DNA of 64,000 nucleotides, taken from an uncultured Muribaculaceae bacterium. GTDB taxonomy: Bacteria; Bacteroidota; Bacteroidia; Bacteroidales; Muribaculaceae. How positions within the stretch are numbered: the first letter of the stretch is position 1; the number at the start of each line of letters is the position of its first letter. The stretch lies in assembly GCA_910585285.1 (NCBI GenBank), contig CAJUDL010000003.1, positions 51,710 to 115,709 on the forward strand, written 5' to 3'. This document shows, in pieces, positions 16,516 through 25,892 of the stretch. The position numbers and the translations under genes are program-made. The notes under the pieces were generated by a model. It worked only from the letters and a program-made list of their open reading frames with translations, made no database searches and was not told the DNA's origin.

Positions 16516-17094
16516 TCAAAATAAATCTGAATATAATTTAGACTTGATCCTATCAAGTTCACTCCTCAGGTACTTAAGAGCCAAAGACAACTCATTGGCG
16601 ACCGTTCTTTCTTTTATATTCATTTTTTTAGCAATTTCTTTATTAGTCAGCTCTTCGAATCTGGAAAGGATTATTATTCTCTGGTATTTTTCCGGAAGAC
16701 CTTCGAGAGCTTTACGAAATATCTTTAAGAAATCATTATATTCCAATGGTCGGTCATCCGTTGTTACAAGATCGTTCTGAAAATTTGCATAATCCTCGAA
16801 TATAGGAGATTTAAGATGCTTCCTAAAATAATCTATTCTTCGTCGATAAGCTAACGAAAATAAGAGAACCTTAAAACCTTTATCTAACTGCAATCTTTCT
16901 CTACTCTTCCATAAATCAAGAAATATATCGTGCACAATTTCTTCAGCATCTTCCTTATTACGGGTTGCTTGCGATACATATCCCAGCAATTTGGAAGCAT
17001 ACATCTTGTATATTGTGTCGAATGCCTTGACTGATCCTTTTTTTAAGGAGGCAGCCAAACTTTGCTCTATTTCTTTATTCCTATCGGTATCCAT
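16516..17094 (-). CDS. ECF sigma factor (FecI/SusC-regulator type)
   Basis: Sigma-70 family, ECF subgroup; 192 residues from the ATG at 17094. Region 2 is visible (YVSQATRNKEDAEEIVHDIFLDLWKSRE), as is region 4 with its helix-turn-helix (LPEKYQRIIILSRFEELTNKEIAKKMNIKERTVANELSLALKYLR). It forms a pair with the FecR gene downstream and is divergent from SusC at 17268. The usual model is release of sigma by the SusC-FecR signal, followed by transcription of the susCD locus. The longer frame begins with GTG at 17112 and is less likely. Confidence 0.93.
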   Translation of the reverse strand: MDTDRNKEIEQSLAASLKKGSVKAFDTIYKMYASKLLGYVSQATRNKEDAEEIVHDIFLDLWKSRERLQLDKGFKVLLFSLAYRRRIDYFRKHLKSPIFEDYANFQNDLVTTDDRPLEYNDFLKIFRKALEGLPEKYQRIIILSRFEELTNKEIAKKMNIKERTVANELSLALKYLRSELDRIKSKLYSDLF

Positions 17095-17111
17095 AAACCT
17101 TTGCGAGGGCA

Positions 17112-17119
17112 CAAAATTA
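17112..17119 (-). promoter_or_regulatory. Possible -7 element of the ECF sigma gene
   Basis: TAATTTTG on the minus strand fits TAnnTTTG, but no TTTG is present 19-21 nt upstream. If used, the leader before the ATG at 17094 would be only about 10-12 nt. Confidence 0.35.
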
Positions 17120-17267
17120 CAATAAAAATCTTTATTGACCTCGCAATATTCAAGAAAGTTAATTTATGTTATAAAACATGTTTTTTCTTCGTGATTCTCC
17201 TTCATAATTTACGATTACATCAATATATAGTATAAATCTAATCGCATTAATTTAAACTAACCTAAAA

Positions 17268-20200
17268 ATGAACTTCTTAAAAGTTAAATTACTATTTCTC
17301 ACCTTATTGTGCATCATGCCCTGTCTATCCATGAAAGCTCAAGACAAGGACCTGATAACGGTGCGGATAGAAAACAACACTTTGAAACAAGTGTTTGAAA
17401 AAATTGAGAAACAGTCCTCTTATGTTTTCTCATATAGTGATGAAATTCTCCCTCGGCAGAAACGCGTTTCTGTGAACTTACAGAATGTTCCGGTCTCCAA
17501 AGTATTGGATCAAGCTTTAGCAGGAACAAATCTATCTTATCAGATTATTTCCTCAAAATCTATAATAATCAAGGAGAAGGATAAAGAAACCAACCCTAAA
17601 GATTCCAAGACAAGTCTTAAGGGTAAGGTTGTCGATTCTTCGGGAGAACCTATGATTGGAGTGACGGTACTTGTAAAAGGAACCACCATCGGAGCCTCTA
17701 CCGACCTGGATGGCAATTATTTATTAAATAACGTTCCTAAAAATGCTACCATACAATTCTCATATGTGGGTTGCCTACCTAAAGAAATCAAAGCATCCAA
17801 TCATCAGGCACTTTCGTTAGTGGAACTAAGTGATGACACACAACTGCTTTCAGAAGTGGTTGTGGTAGGTTATGGAACTCAGAAACGCGCCAACCTAACA
17901 GGAGCGGTTTCAACTATCACGGCAGACGACGTGAACAATCGTCCAGTAGCATCTGCCGCGGGTGCTCTACAGGGTGCAGATCCATCAGTGAATCTTGCAT
18001 TCAGCACAGGAAGTCTTGATTCTGATTATTCCATTGACATACGTGGTGTGGCTTCCATAAATGGAGGCACTCCCCTGGTCTTATGCGATGGTATGGAAGT
18101 GAGTCTTAATCAAATCAATCCTAATGATATTGAATCCATATCCATACTTAAAGATGCTTCAGCTTCAGCAATATACGGTGCAAAGGCATCTTCAGGTGTT
18201 ATCCTGATAACCACAAAAAGCGGTAAAAATTCTGATGGCAAAGTCAATGTCAGCTATAATGGTCGCATGGGATGGAGACAAAACACAACATCCACAGATT
18301 TTATTCACACAGGATATGACCATGTAAATATTGTCAATCAGTTTTATGAAGTGTATCAAGGTAAAAAAATGTGGGGCTATTCAGACGATGAAATGCAAAT
18401 GCTTCTGGATCGCCGCAATGATGAAACCGAAAATCCCGATCGCCCGTGGGCAATACGCGACGATAAGGGGAAATTGAGATTTTATGCTAACTTCGACTGG
18501 TATGATTATTTTTACCGCAAGACGCGCCCCGAAACTGAGCACAATATTTCAGTGACCGGAGGTAATGAAAAACTTAATTATTTCGTGAGTGGACGTTTTC
18601 TGTCACAAGATGGTATTTTTAAAATCTATAAAGACAACTATAAAAACTATTCATTCAGAACGAAACTCAATGCAAAACTCTATTCGTTCGTAAAATATTC
18701 CGCCAACGTCAATTTTAACGTGACTGATTATAAATATGGCGGCTATTATGACGAACAAATGACTATCCACAGTCTGCAATCCAATGTAAATTCTGCTGTT
18801 ATGCCTTATACTCCGGAGGGAGCCATCGTCCAATATGTAAACACAATGACAGGAGCCAATTCTCCATTAGGAGCCGGGCATGCCGGCTTCCTGACTGCTA
18901 ATGAGTCGCATAACAAACGTGGCAACCGAGATCTGGTGATTACCAACCAACTCGATTTCGATATTACGAAAGATCTTGTTCTGACAGCATCATACGCCTA
19001 TCGTTTCCGGAATAGAATTGTCAACCGTCGAAGCAACACTTTTACCTATGAAGATAAAAACGGTAAAATGCAGACATTTAAATCAGGCTCAATCTATGAC
19101 TATTACCAGGAACTTCATCAGAATATTAATCGTCATAGTGTTAATGTTTTCGCCACATATAGTCATGAATGGAGAGAGGCTCATAATTTCAAGGCGGTAG
19201 CCGGCATACAATATGAGGATCACCGCCTTTCAGAATTGAGTGCAAAAGAAAATGACCTTCTGAGCAAAGACTTGAGTTCATTTAGTGTGGCTACCGGTGA
19301 GTCAACACTGACTCAGGATATTGCCGCGTACCGCACACTCGGTTATTTTGCACGTGTCAATTATGATTACAAAGGGAAGTATCTCGTTGAAGTAAGCGGA
19401 CGTTTCGACGGCACCTCTCGTTTCGCAGAGAAAGATAGATGGGGCTTCTTCCCTTCTGCAAGCTTGGGATGGCGAATGAGCGACGAAAGTTTCTGGGAAA
19501 AGATTTCAAATATTTGGACTAACTCGAAATTAAGATTCTCCGTAGGTAGTTTAGGTAATCAACAAGTGGCGACTTATGCTTATTTTGATGAAATATCCAC
19601 AGACAACATCATGAGTTCATACACTTTTGATGGACTCAACAGAGCCAACTATGCGAAAGTATCTGATCCTATTTCATCAGCACTAACATGGGAAACAGTC
19701 ACAACCTGGAACTGGGGTCTTGATCTTGGCTTTTTCAACAACCGACTGACCGCTACCGCAGACATATTTATCCGCGATACCAAGAACATGCTCACAGAAT
19801 CTCTGACTTTGCCTTCTGTATATGGAGCAAAAACGCCAAAAGAAAATTGCGCGGATTTGCGTACAAATGGATGGGAATTATATGTAAGATGGAATGATAC
19901 TTTTGATCTCGGAGGAAGACCGTTCAGTTATGGAGTCTCAGCATCTATTGGAGATTATAAATCAAAAATCACGAAATATAACAACCCTGACCGCCTGATA
20001 TCAAGTTACTATGAAGGTATGACCCTCGGTGAAATCTGGGGATATCGTGTAGCAGGACTTTTCGCCACTGATGAAGATGCGGCGGCATATCAAGCGCGTA
20101 TCAATGACAAAGCCGTTAACCAAAGAGTATACAATTGCAAAAAAGACAACCGGCTCATGGCTGGCGACGTAGAATTCATTGATATTGATAATAACGGTTC

Positions 20201-20789
20201 CATTGATGAGGGTTCAGGCACAGTTGATTCTCCGGGTGATAAATGTATTATCGGAAATAAGCTACCTCGTTATAATTATTCTTTCAGGATTGATGGCAAT
20301 TATGCCGGTTTCGACCTCTCGGTATTCTTCCAAGGAGTCGGCAAACAAGACTGGTATCCTACAAACTATGCATATGATTTCTGGGGTCCCTATTCTTTCC
20401 CCTCCTTGTCATTTATACATTCCGGATTTATGGACAATGTCTGGAACGAAAATAATACAGACGCATATTTCCCAAGACCCAGAGGATATGAATCATATTC
20501 CAGTGGTGCTTTAGGAGAAGCAAATGACAGATATATCCAGAACGCATCTTATTTGCGTTTGAAGAATCTCACCATAGGGTATACCATCCCTCTTAAATCA
20601 ACAAAAGTATTCAAAAATATACGAGTTTACTTAACTGGTGAAAATCTTTTCTACTGGTCTCCAATGAAAAAATATTGCAAGACTGTAGATCCTGAATTGA
20701 CCAATACAAGTTCCACTTACAACAGCGGCTCGGGAGTTGGTTACGGTTATTCCCGATCTTATTCTTTCGGAGTTGATCTTCAATTTTAA
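17268..20789 (+). CDS. SusC/RagA-family TonB-dependent transporter with STN signalling domain
   Basis: Outer-membrane importer; 1173 residues. In order: signal peptide (to about residue 24, SMKAQ), STN domain (about 30-88, ITVRIENNTLKQVFEKIEKQSSYVFSY), carboxypeptidase-D-like beta-sandwich (about 118-200, LKGKVVDSSGEPMIGVTVLVKGTTIGASTDLDGNY), plug (SEVVVVGYGTQKRANLTGAVSTI...VLCDGMEV...SILKDASASAIYGAKASSGVILITTKSGK) and a C-terminal barrel ending in Phe. The STN domain marks it as a signalling transporter for the FecR/ECF pair encoded divergently. The leader contains AAACTAACCTAA just before the ATG. The adjacent GDPD and GlpT genes suggest that the cargo is a phosphodiester compound rather than a plain glycan (inference). 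Confidence 0.96.
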   Translation: MNFLKVKLLFLTLLCIMPCLSMKAQDKDLITVRIENNTLKQVFEKIEKQSSYVFSYSDEILPRQKRVSVNLQNVPVSKVLDQALAGTNLSYQIISSKSIIIKEKDKETNPKDSKTSLKGKVVDSSGEPMIGVTVLVKGTTIGASTDLDGNYLLNNVPKNATIQFSYVGCLPKEIKASNHQALSLVELSDDTQLLSEVVVVGYGTQKRANLTGAVSTITADDVNNRPVASAAGALQGADPSVNLAFSTGSLDSDYSIDIRGVASINGGTPLVLCDGMEVSLNQINPNDIESISILKDASASAIYGAKASSGVILITTKSGKNSDGKVNVSYNGRMGWRQNTTSTDFIHTGYDHVNIVNQFYEVYQGKKMWGYSDDEMQMLLDRRNDETENPDRPWAIRDDKGKLRFYANFDWYDYFYRKTRPETEHNISVTGGNEKLNYFVSGRFLSQDGIFKIYKDNYKNYSFRTKLNAKLYSFVKYSANVNFNVTDYKYGGYYDEQMTIHSLQSNVNSAVMPYTPEGAIVQYVNTMTGANSPLGAGHAGFLTANESHNKRGNRDLVITNQLDFDITKDLVLTASYAYRFRNRIVNRRSNTFTYEDKNGKMQTFKSGSIYDYYQELHQNINRHSVNVFATYSHEWREAHNFKAVAGIQYEDHRLSELSAKENDLLSKDLSSFSVATGESTLTQDIAAYRTLGYFARVNYDYKGKYLVEVSGRFDGTSRFAEKDRWGFFPSASLGWRMSDESFWEKISNIWTNSKLRFSVGSLGNQQVATYAYFDEISTDNIMSSYTFDGLNRANYAKVSDPISSALTWETVTTWNWGLDLGFFNNRLTATADIFIRDTKNMLTESLTLPSVYGAKTPKENCADLRTNGWELYVRWNDTFDLGGRPFSYGVSASIGDYKSKITKYNNPDRLISSYYEGMTLGEIWGYRVAGLFATDEDAAAYQARINDKAVNQRVYNCKKDNRLMAGDVEFIDIDNNGSIDEGSGTVDSPGDKCIIGNKLPRYNYSFRIDGNYAGFDLSVFFQGVGKQDWYPTNYAYDFWGPYSFPSLSFIHSGFMDNVWNENNTDAYFPRPRGYESYSSGALGEANDRYIQNASYLRLKNLTIGYTIPLKSTKVFKNIRVYLTGENLFYWSPMKKYCKTVDPELTNTSSTYNSGSGVGYGYSRSYSFGVDLQF

Positions 20790-20836
20790 GAAACTGTTTA
20801 AGAGTATATTCATAAAAATCAAATAAAACTTAATTC

Positions 20837-22561
20837 ATGAAACTTAAATCTAAACATATAATAGGATTCTTGACTGTTGCAGTTCTTTCAAGTTGTGATC
20901 TTACGAGGACACCGGAAGACACTTTGAGTCCGGAAGCTTATTTTGAGAATGGTGGCCAGCTTGAACTCTGGACAAATGGGTTTTACTCACAACTCGACAA
21001 TGCAGAGACTGTCGTTGGTACTAATGCAGACGACAATATTGATCAAACCCTTGGAGATCTATTGATGGGACAACGCTCGGCAGCTGATGAAAGTGGTTGG
21101 ACATGGACCAAACTGCGTGATATAAATTATTTTTTACAGAATACGGACAAATGTACCGACCCTGAGGCAAAGAAAAAATATGAAGGTGTGGCATACTGGC
21201 ATCGCGCGTATTTTTATTTTGTAAAGGTGCGCAGATATGGAGATGTGCCATGGTATGATCAAATAATAGGGAGCAAAGATGAAGAACTGCTCTACAAAGC
21301 TCGAGACTCACGCGAAGTCGTAATGACCCACATCATGGAGGATCTTGACAGAGCCATCGATATGCTTCCCACAGGTAAAGATGCTGTCCATGTAACAAAA
21401 TGGAGTGCACTTGCCTTAAAATCCCGTGTCGCGCTTTTTGAAGGTACTTTCAGGAAATATCATGGTCTGGAAGACGCAGATAAATACCTAAAGCTTGCAG
21501 CCTCGGCAGCCGAAGAATTCATAACCAAAAGTGGTTATAAGCTTTATTCTGACGGTGCTACACCCTATCGCGACTTATTCAATAGTTTGTCGGCAAAAAC
21601 AGAAGAGATAGTCCTATCCCGCACATACAGTTCCACCGCAAATGTGATGCATGGTGTTCCCTTTAATATAGTTAATGAGCGCCAGGGATTCACAAAAAGA
21701 TATATGAATCATTACCTTATGAAAGACGGGTCTTATTTTTCATCTGTTCCGAACTATCAGACATTGATTTTTACTCAAGAAACTGCCGACCGTGATCCTC
21801 GCATGTACCAAACAGTTCTGTGCCCAGGTTATGTTAAAGTAGGAGAATCGACGGTAACACCCAATTCGCTCAATTCTCTTACCGGTTATCAACCAATAAA
21901 ATTCATAGGTTCAGCTGAATATGACGGAGCCAACAAAGCATATACAGACTTCCCTCTTTTCCGTGCGGCAGAAGTATATCTGAATTTTGCGGAAGCCAAA
22001 GCCGAACTCGGCACATTAACTCAGGCAGATCTTGACAAGTCTATAAATAAAATCCGAGATCGCATAAAGATGCCTCATATGGAATTAACGTACGCCAATT
22101 CCAATCCAGATCCCCTTATGATTGAATACTATCCCAATGTTACCAAAAACGCCAATACAGGTGTTATTCTCGAAATTCGGCGTGAACGGACGATAGAACT
22201 TTGTATGGAAGGATTTAGAATATGGGACATTATCCGTTGGAAGGAAGGTCAGCAACTCACAAAACCATTTTATGGATGCTACTTTCCCAACGCAGGAGAA
22301 TATGATATGGATAATGATGGAGTCAATGATCTACTACTATACACTTCTTCCACCGGATCATTTAAAGGGACTGCGAAAAAACTTGGAAGTGACGTAACGC
22401 TTACAAATAATGAGTCGGGATATATTCATGCCTTGAAATCTATTCCGGTTGAATGGATAGAAGAGCGCGATTATCTCTGGCCTATACCGGCAAGCGAAAG
22501 AGTGCTTTCAAAAGGAATATTGACTCAGAACCCAGGATGGACTGACAGCACCAATTTTTGA
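20837..22561 (+). CDS. SusD/RagB-family nutrient-binding lipoprotein
   Basis: Surface lid partner of the preceding SusC; 574 residues. Lipoprotein signal MKLKSKHIIGFLTVAVLSSC; then the RagB/SusD fold with the TPR-like region (KKYEGVAYWHRAYFYFVKVRRYGDVPWYDQII is the family hallmark) and the C-terminal motif ILEIRRERTIELCMEGFRIWDIIRWKEGQQL. It follows SusC by 47 bp; the gap contains AGAAACTGTTTAA, a short motif repeated in several other gaps here. Confidence 0.96.
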   Translation: MKLKSKHIIGFLTVAVLSSCDLTRTPEDTLSPEAYFENGGQLELWTNGFYSQLDNAETVVGTNADDNIDQTLGDLLMGQRSAADESGWTWTKLRDINYFLQNTDKCTDPEAKKKYEGVAYWHRAYFYFVKVRRYGDVPWYDQIIGSKDEELLYKARDSREVVMTHIMEDLDRAIDMLPTGKDAVHVTKWSALALKSRVALFEGTFRKYHGLEDADKYLKLAASAAEEFITKSGYKLYSDGATPYRDLFNSLSAKTEEIVLSRTYSSTANVMHGVPFNIVNERQGFTKRYMNHYLMKDGSYFSSVPNYQTLIFTQETADRDPRMYQTVLCPGYVKVGESTVTPNSLNSLTGYQPIKFIGSAEYDGANKAYTDFPLFRAAEVYLNFAEAKAELGTLTQADLDKSINKIRDRIKMPHMELTYANSNPDPLMIEYYPNVTKNANTGVILEIRRERTIELCMEGFRIWDIIRWKEGQQLTKPFYGCYFPNAGEYDMDNDGVNDLLLYTSSTGSFKGTAKKLGSDVTLTNNESGYIHALKSIPVEWIEERDYLWPIPASERVLSKGILTQNPGWTDSTNF

Positions 22562-22584
22562 TAAGTAAGTAACAGTACAAACAA

Positions 22585-23490
22585 ATGCTAAAAGTTATAA
22601 TTACATATATCCTTGGCATAATGTGTATATTGGGAGCGTATTCGCAAACGCGAGTTGACACGCTCCTCAATATACTCAATGACGGAGGAACGACCCGACA
22701 CGTGATGGTTTTCGCACATCGTGGAGATTGGAGGAACGCGCCGGCTGAAAATTCATTGGAAGCGTATAGGAATTGCATTCGCGAAGGAATTGACGGTATA
22801 GAAGTTGACTTACAGATGACATCTGACAGTGTATTGGTTATTATGCATGACGAGACACTGGACCGCACTACAACCGGACACGGACTTGTCAGTGACTACA
22901 CCAAGGCACAATTGGATTCCCTATGGTTGCTGAGTCCTATAGGAGTTGTAACCAGACTTAAAATACCGACTTTCGAAGAAGTGCTTGAGCTTGCCAAAGA
23001 CAATATCCTCATTCAGGTTGACAAATGGAAGCCGTTTGCTCCCCTCGTGGCTCAAGCCATTAAGAAACATCAATGTGGACATCAGGTCATAATACGAACT
23101 ACCGACCCATATGATAAATTCAAACGATTGTATGGCAATCTCTTTGAAGATGTAATAGTAATGCCGGTATTAGTGTGTCGAAATAATGGAGATAACAACA
23201 AGCTTGATGATTTCATGACAAAATATTCATCTCCTGCAATAAGCGTCACATTTACCTCTACTGATTTTGATGTGCTGAACAGATTGGATGAAATAAAACA
23301 AAAAAAATATCGTCTTTGGCTAAACTCCCTGTGGGGATCATTCAATGCCAATCACGACGATGAAGGTGCCATGCATGATCCAGATCAAAATTATGGATGG
23401 CTCTTGGGAAAAGGGGCAAACATCATTTTTAGTGACAATCCGGTGTATTTAAAAAATTACCTTGCTAAAAAAGGTTATCGTATATTTTAA
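22585..23490 (+). CDS. Periplasmic glycerophosphodiester phosphodiesterase (first of tandem pair)
   Basis: Predicted to cleave glycerophosphodiesters to glycerol-3-phosphate and an alcohol. The 301 residues have a signal peptide ending near AYSQ (residue 21). GDPD active-site residues are all present: H45-R46-G47 (FAHRGDWRN), E55-N56, E73 and D75 (GIEVDLQMTSDS) and H88-D89 (MHDETLDRTTTG). The two histidines are the acid/base pair and the Glu/Asp bind the metal. It lies 23 bp after SusD and 15 bp before a second, homologous GDPD, so this looks like a tandem duplication that has diverged. Confidence 0.93.
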   Translation: MLKVIITYILGIMCILGAYSQTRVDTLLNILNDGGTTRHVMVFAHRGDWRNAPAENSLEAYRNCIREGIDGIEVDLQMTSDSVLVIMHDETLDRTTTGHGLVSDYTKAQLDSLWLLSPIGVVTRLKIPTFEEVLELAKDNILIQVDKWKPFAPLVAQAIKKHQCGHQVIIRTTDPYDKFKRLYGNLFEDVIVMPVLVCRNNGDNNKLDDFMTKYSSPAISVTFTSTDFDVLNRLDEIKQKKYRLWLNSLWGSFNANHDDEGAMHDPDQNYGWLLGKGANIIFSDNPVYLKNYLAKKGYRIF

Positions 23491-23505
23491 ATATAGAAGT
23501 GATTT

Positions 23506-24402
23506 ATGAAAATTTTAATATTCTTTCTATCTTTCCTCATATCTGCAGGTCAATTATATTCCCAAAACAGGGCAGAAATCATACGTAATAAACTCCTTTC
23601 GGGCGATAAGTCATCAGTAATCGTTGCATCCCATCGCGGAGATTGGCGTAACTTTCCGGAAAACTCTCTGGAAGCCATTGACAATGCCATTGCAATGGGG
23701 GTAGATATTGTAGAACTTGATGTTCATATGACCAAGGACAGTGTATTGATTTTGATGCATGACCCAAAACTTGACCGCACTACAACAGGCAAGGGAAACA
23801 TATCTGAATCTACAATGGACTACATCAGCACCCTTAAACTTAAGAACGGTTGTAACATCCGCACGATTCATAATGTACCCACTCTCGAAGAAGCTTTGCT
23901 ACATGCAAAAGGAAAAATAATGTTAAACCTTGACAAGGCTGACCGCTACTTTGACATGGTATATGAACTCATGCAAAAAACGGGAACAACCAAACAAATT
24001 ATAATGAAAGGCAATGACACAGCCGAGCAAGTTAAGGCAAAGTTCGGAGATTATCTCAAAGACGTGATATACATGCCGATAGTAAATCTTGACAAACCCA
24101 ATGCAGAAGAACAGATTGAAATGTTCATTTCCGATATGAAACCTGTGGCATTCGAGTTATTATATAAGCATGATTCCAATCCACTACCCTTAAAGTTAAA
24201 AAATTCACTCGATGGGCGTACTCTTATATGGTACAATACCCTTTGGGACACCATGGCTGGTGGTCACGACGATGACATGTCCTTAAAAAATCCCGATGCA
24301 GGATATGGATATCTGATAAACAATATAGGTGCTACAATTATACAAACCGACAGGCCCGCGTATCTTATAGAATATTTAAAGTCGAAAGGACTCCATGACT
24401 GA
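23506..24402 (+). CDS. Periplasmic glycerophosphodiester phosphodiesterase (second of tandem pair)
   Basis: Paralogue of the preceding gene, sharing HRGDWRN, ENSLEA, MTKDSVLILMHD and LDRTTTG. 298 residues with signal peptide (to about SAGQLYSQ). Catalytic residues H43, E70, D72 and H85 are present. Differences are concentrated in the middle (residues about 95-230), the part that shapes the headgroup pocket in GDPDs, so the two enzymes may act on different headgroups (inference). Its last 8 bp overlap the transporter gene, arguing for one transcript and coupled translation. Confidence 0.93.
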   Translation: MKILIFFLSFLISAGQLYSQNRAEIIRNKLLSGDKSSVIVASHRGDWRNFPENSLEAIDNAIAMGVDIVELDVHMTKDSVLILMHDPKLDRTTTGKGNISESTMDYISTLKLKNGCNIRTIHNVPTLEEALLHAKGKIMLNLDKADRYFDMVYELMQKTGTTKQIIMKGNDTAEQVKAKFGDYLKDVIYMPIVNLDKPNAEEQIEMFISDMKPVAFELLYKHDSNPLPLKLKNSLDGRTLIWYNTLWDTMAGGHDDDMSLKNPDAGYGYLINNIGATIIQTDRPAYLIEYLKSKGLHD

Positions 24403-25750
24403 TTTAAATATGTTTAAACGTATAATTGATTTTTTCAGAATATCAGCACCTGATGCTTCTTTTGGAGATCGCTCTGAAAAAACATTCAGACGTATCCGGA
24501 TGGCAACATTCATTTCCGCAACTTGTGGATATGCTTTGTATTATGTATGCCGTCTAAGCATGAATATTGTACGCAAACCTATTGTAGACGAAGGTTTATT
24601 TAATGAAACCCAACTCGGAATAATCGGATCTTGTCTATTTTTCGTTTACGCCGTCGGAAAACTTGCAAATGGCTTTCTGGCAGACAGGTGTAATGTTCGA
24701 AGATTTATGTCGGCTGGTTTATTGCTCACAGCACTGGTTAATCTGATTCTGGGTTTCTCTAATATGTTTATCGTTTTCGCTGTTCTCTGGGGGTTGAACG
24801 GATGGTTCCAATCAATGGGAGCTCCCGCCGGAGTGGTCTCTTTAAACCGTTGGTATTCCTCTAAAGACAGGGGCACATATTATGGTTTCTGGAGTGCGTC
24901 ACATAATCTGGGAGAAGCTATTACTTTCATCACAATCGCATTGCTCGTGACCGGCATGGGATGGAGATATGGCATGATTGGAGCCGGACTGATAGGCCTT
25001 ATTGGATTCATGATGTTATTGCTTTTTATGAAAGATACTCCACAAAGTCAAGGTTTTTTAATCAATAAAGGAGAAGAAGAAATTTCACATAATTCAAAAA
25101 AGCAAGACCAGGATTTCAATGAAGCCCAGATGGCGGTATTGAAGAATCCGGCAATATGGGTATTAGCTCTGGCAAGTGCCTTCATGTATATCAGCAGATA
25201 TGCCGTTAACAGCTGGGGAGTTTTTTATCTTGAAGCTCAAAAAGGATATTCCACTCTTGATGCCAGCTTTATAATATCTGTCAGCTCCGTATGTGGAATC
25301 ATAGGCACTGTCTTTTCCGGATGGTTGTCCGATAAATTTTTCAAGGGAAGCAGAAATGTTCCTGCACTAATTTTCGGACTTGTCAATACGTTAGCTCTGT
25401 GTCTATTTCTCCTCGTGCCTGGAAAGGTTTTCGTTGTTGATTTCATTGCCATGGTATTGTTTGGTCTTGGTATTGGAGTCTTGATATGTTTCTTAGGAGG
25501 ACTGATGGCGGTTGACATTGCCCCGAGGGCAGCTGCTGGCGCCGCATTGGGAGTTGTAGGCATTGCAAGTTACTTGGGTGCCGGATTGCAGGATATAATG
25601 AACGGCATCCTGATTCAGGGCAATAAAACTATCATAAACGGAGTGGAGACATATGACTTTACATATGTAAGCTGGTTTTGGATCGGAGCAGCCCTTTTAT
25701 CAACGCTCCTTACATTATTGGTTTGGAACGCAAAACGTAATGACAACTGA
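24395..25750 (+). CDS. GlpT-like organophosphate:phosphate antiporter (MFS)
   Basis: Twelve-helix major facilitator protein of the organophosphate:Pi antiporter family; 451 residues. Recognisable parts are FISATCGYALYYVCRLSMNIVRKP (helix 1 region with the conserved Arg), VYAVGKLANGFLADRCNVRRFM, WGLNGWFQSMGAPAGVVSLNRWYSSKDRGTYYGFWSASHNLGEA and the matching second half. Family members exchange glycerol-3-phosphate or sugar phosphates for phosphate across the inner membrane. Sitting directly after two GDPDs, glycerol-3-phosphate is the best guess. A UhpC-type sensor role is less likely because no two-component system is nearby. A terminator follows at 25779. Confidence 0.92.
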   Translation: MTDLNMFKRIIDFFRISAPDASFGDRSEKTFRRIRMATFISATCGYALYYVCRLSMNIVRKPIVDEGLFNETQLGIIGSCLFFVYAVGKLANGFLADRCNVRRFMSAGLLLTALVNLILGFSNMFIVFAVLWGLNGWFQSMGAPAGVVSLNRWYSSKDRGTYYGFWSASHNLGEAITFITIALLVTGMGWRYGMIGAGLIGLIGFMMLLLFMKDTPQSQGFLINKGEEEISHNSKKQDQDFNEAQMAVLKNPAIWVLALASAFMYISRYAVNSWGVFYLEAQKGYSTLDASFIISVSSVCGIIGTVFSGWLSDKFFKGSRNVPALIFGLVNTLALCLFLLVPGKVFVVDFIAMVLFGLGIGVLICFLGGLMAVDIAPRAAAGAALGVVGIASYLGAGLQDIMNGILIQGNKTIINGVETYDFTYVSWFWIGAALLSTLLTLLVWNAKRNDN

Positions 25751-25778
25751 TTGTTTAATAAGGTAAAGAATCTTGTTT

Positions 25779-25814
25779 AGGGAACTTTTCAGGGATGAAA
25801 GGTTCCCTTAATTT
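25779..25814 (+). terminator. Terminator after the susCD-GDPD-GlpT operon
   Basis: AGGGAAC (25779-25785) pairs with GTTCCCT (25802-25808); TAATTTTC follows. It lies 28 bp after the transporter stop codon. Confidence 0.7.
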
Positions 25815-25844
25815 TCTTGCAATGATGTTCTATGCTATTACATA

Positions 25845-25874
25845 AATGCTGCTGGCTTTTCAACCAGCAGCATT
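25845..25874. terminator. Bidirectional hairpin between convergent genes
   Basis: AATGCTGCTGG (25845-25855) pairs perfectly with CCAGCAGCATT (25864-25874). It lies between the transporter (plus) and the sulfatase (minus). Its minus-strand flank CTTGAATGC..GCTGGTTG resembles the hairpin in the 110-bp repeats at 15384 and 51104, suggesting a related hairpin family. Confidence 0.7.
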
Positions 25875-25892
25875 CAAGTTGTCTAAAGGTGT

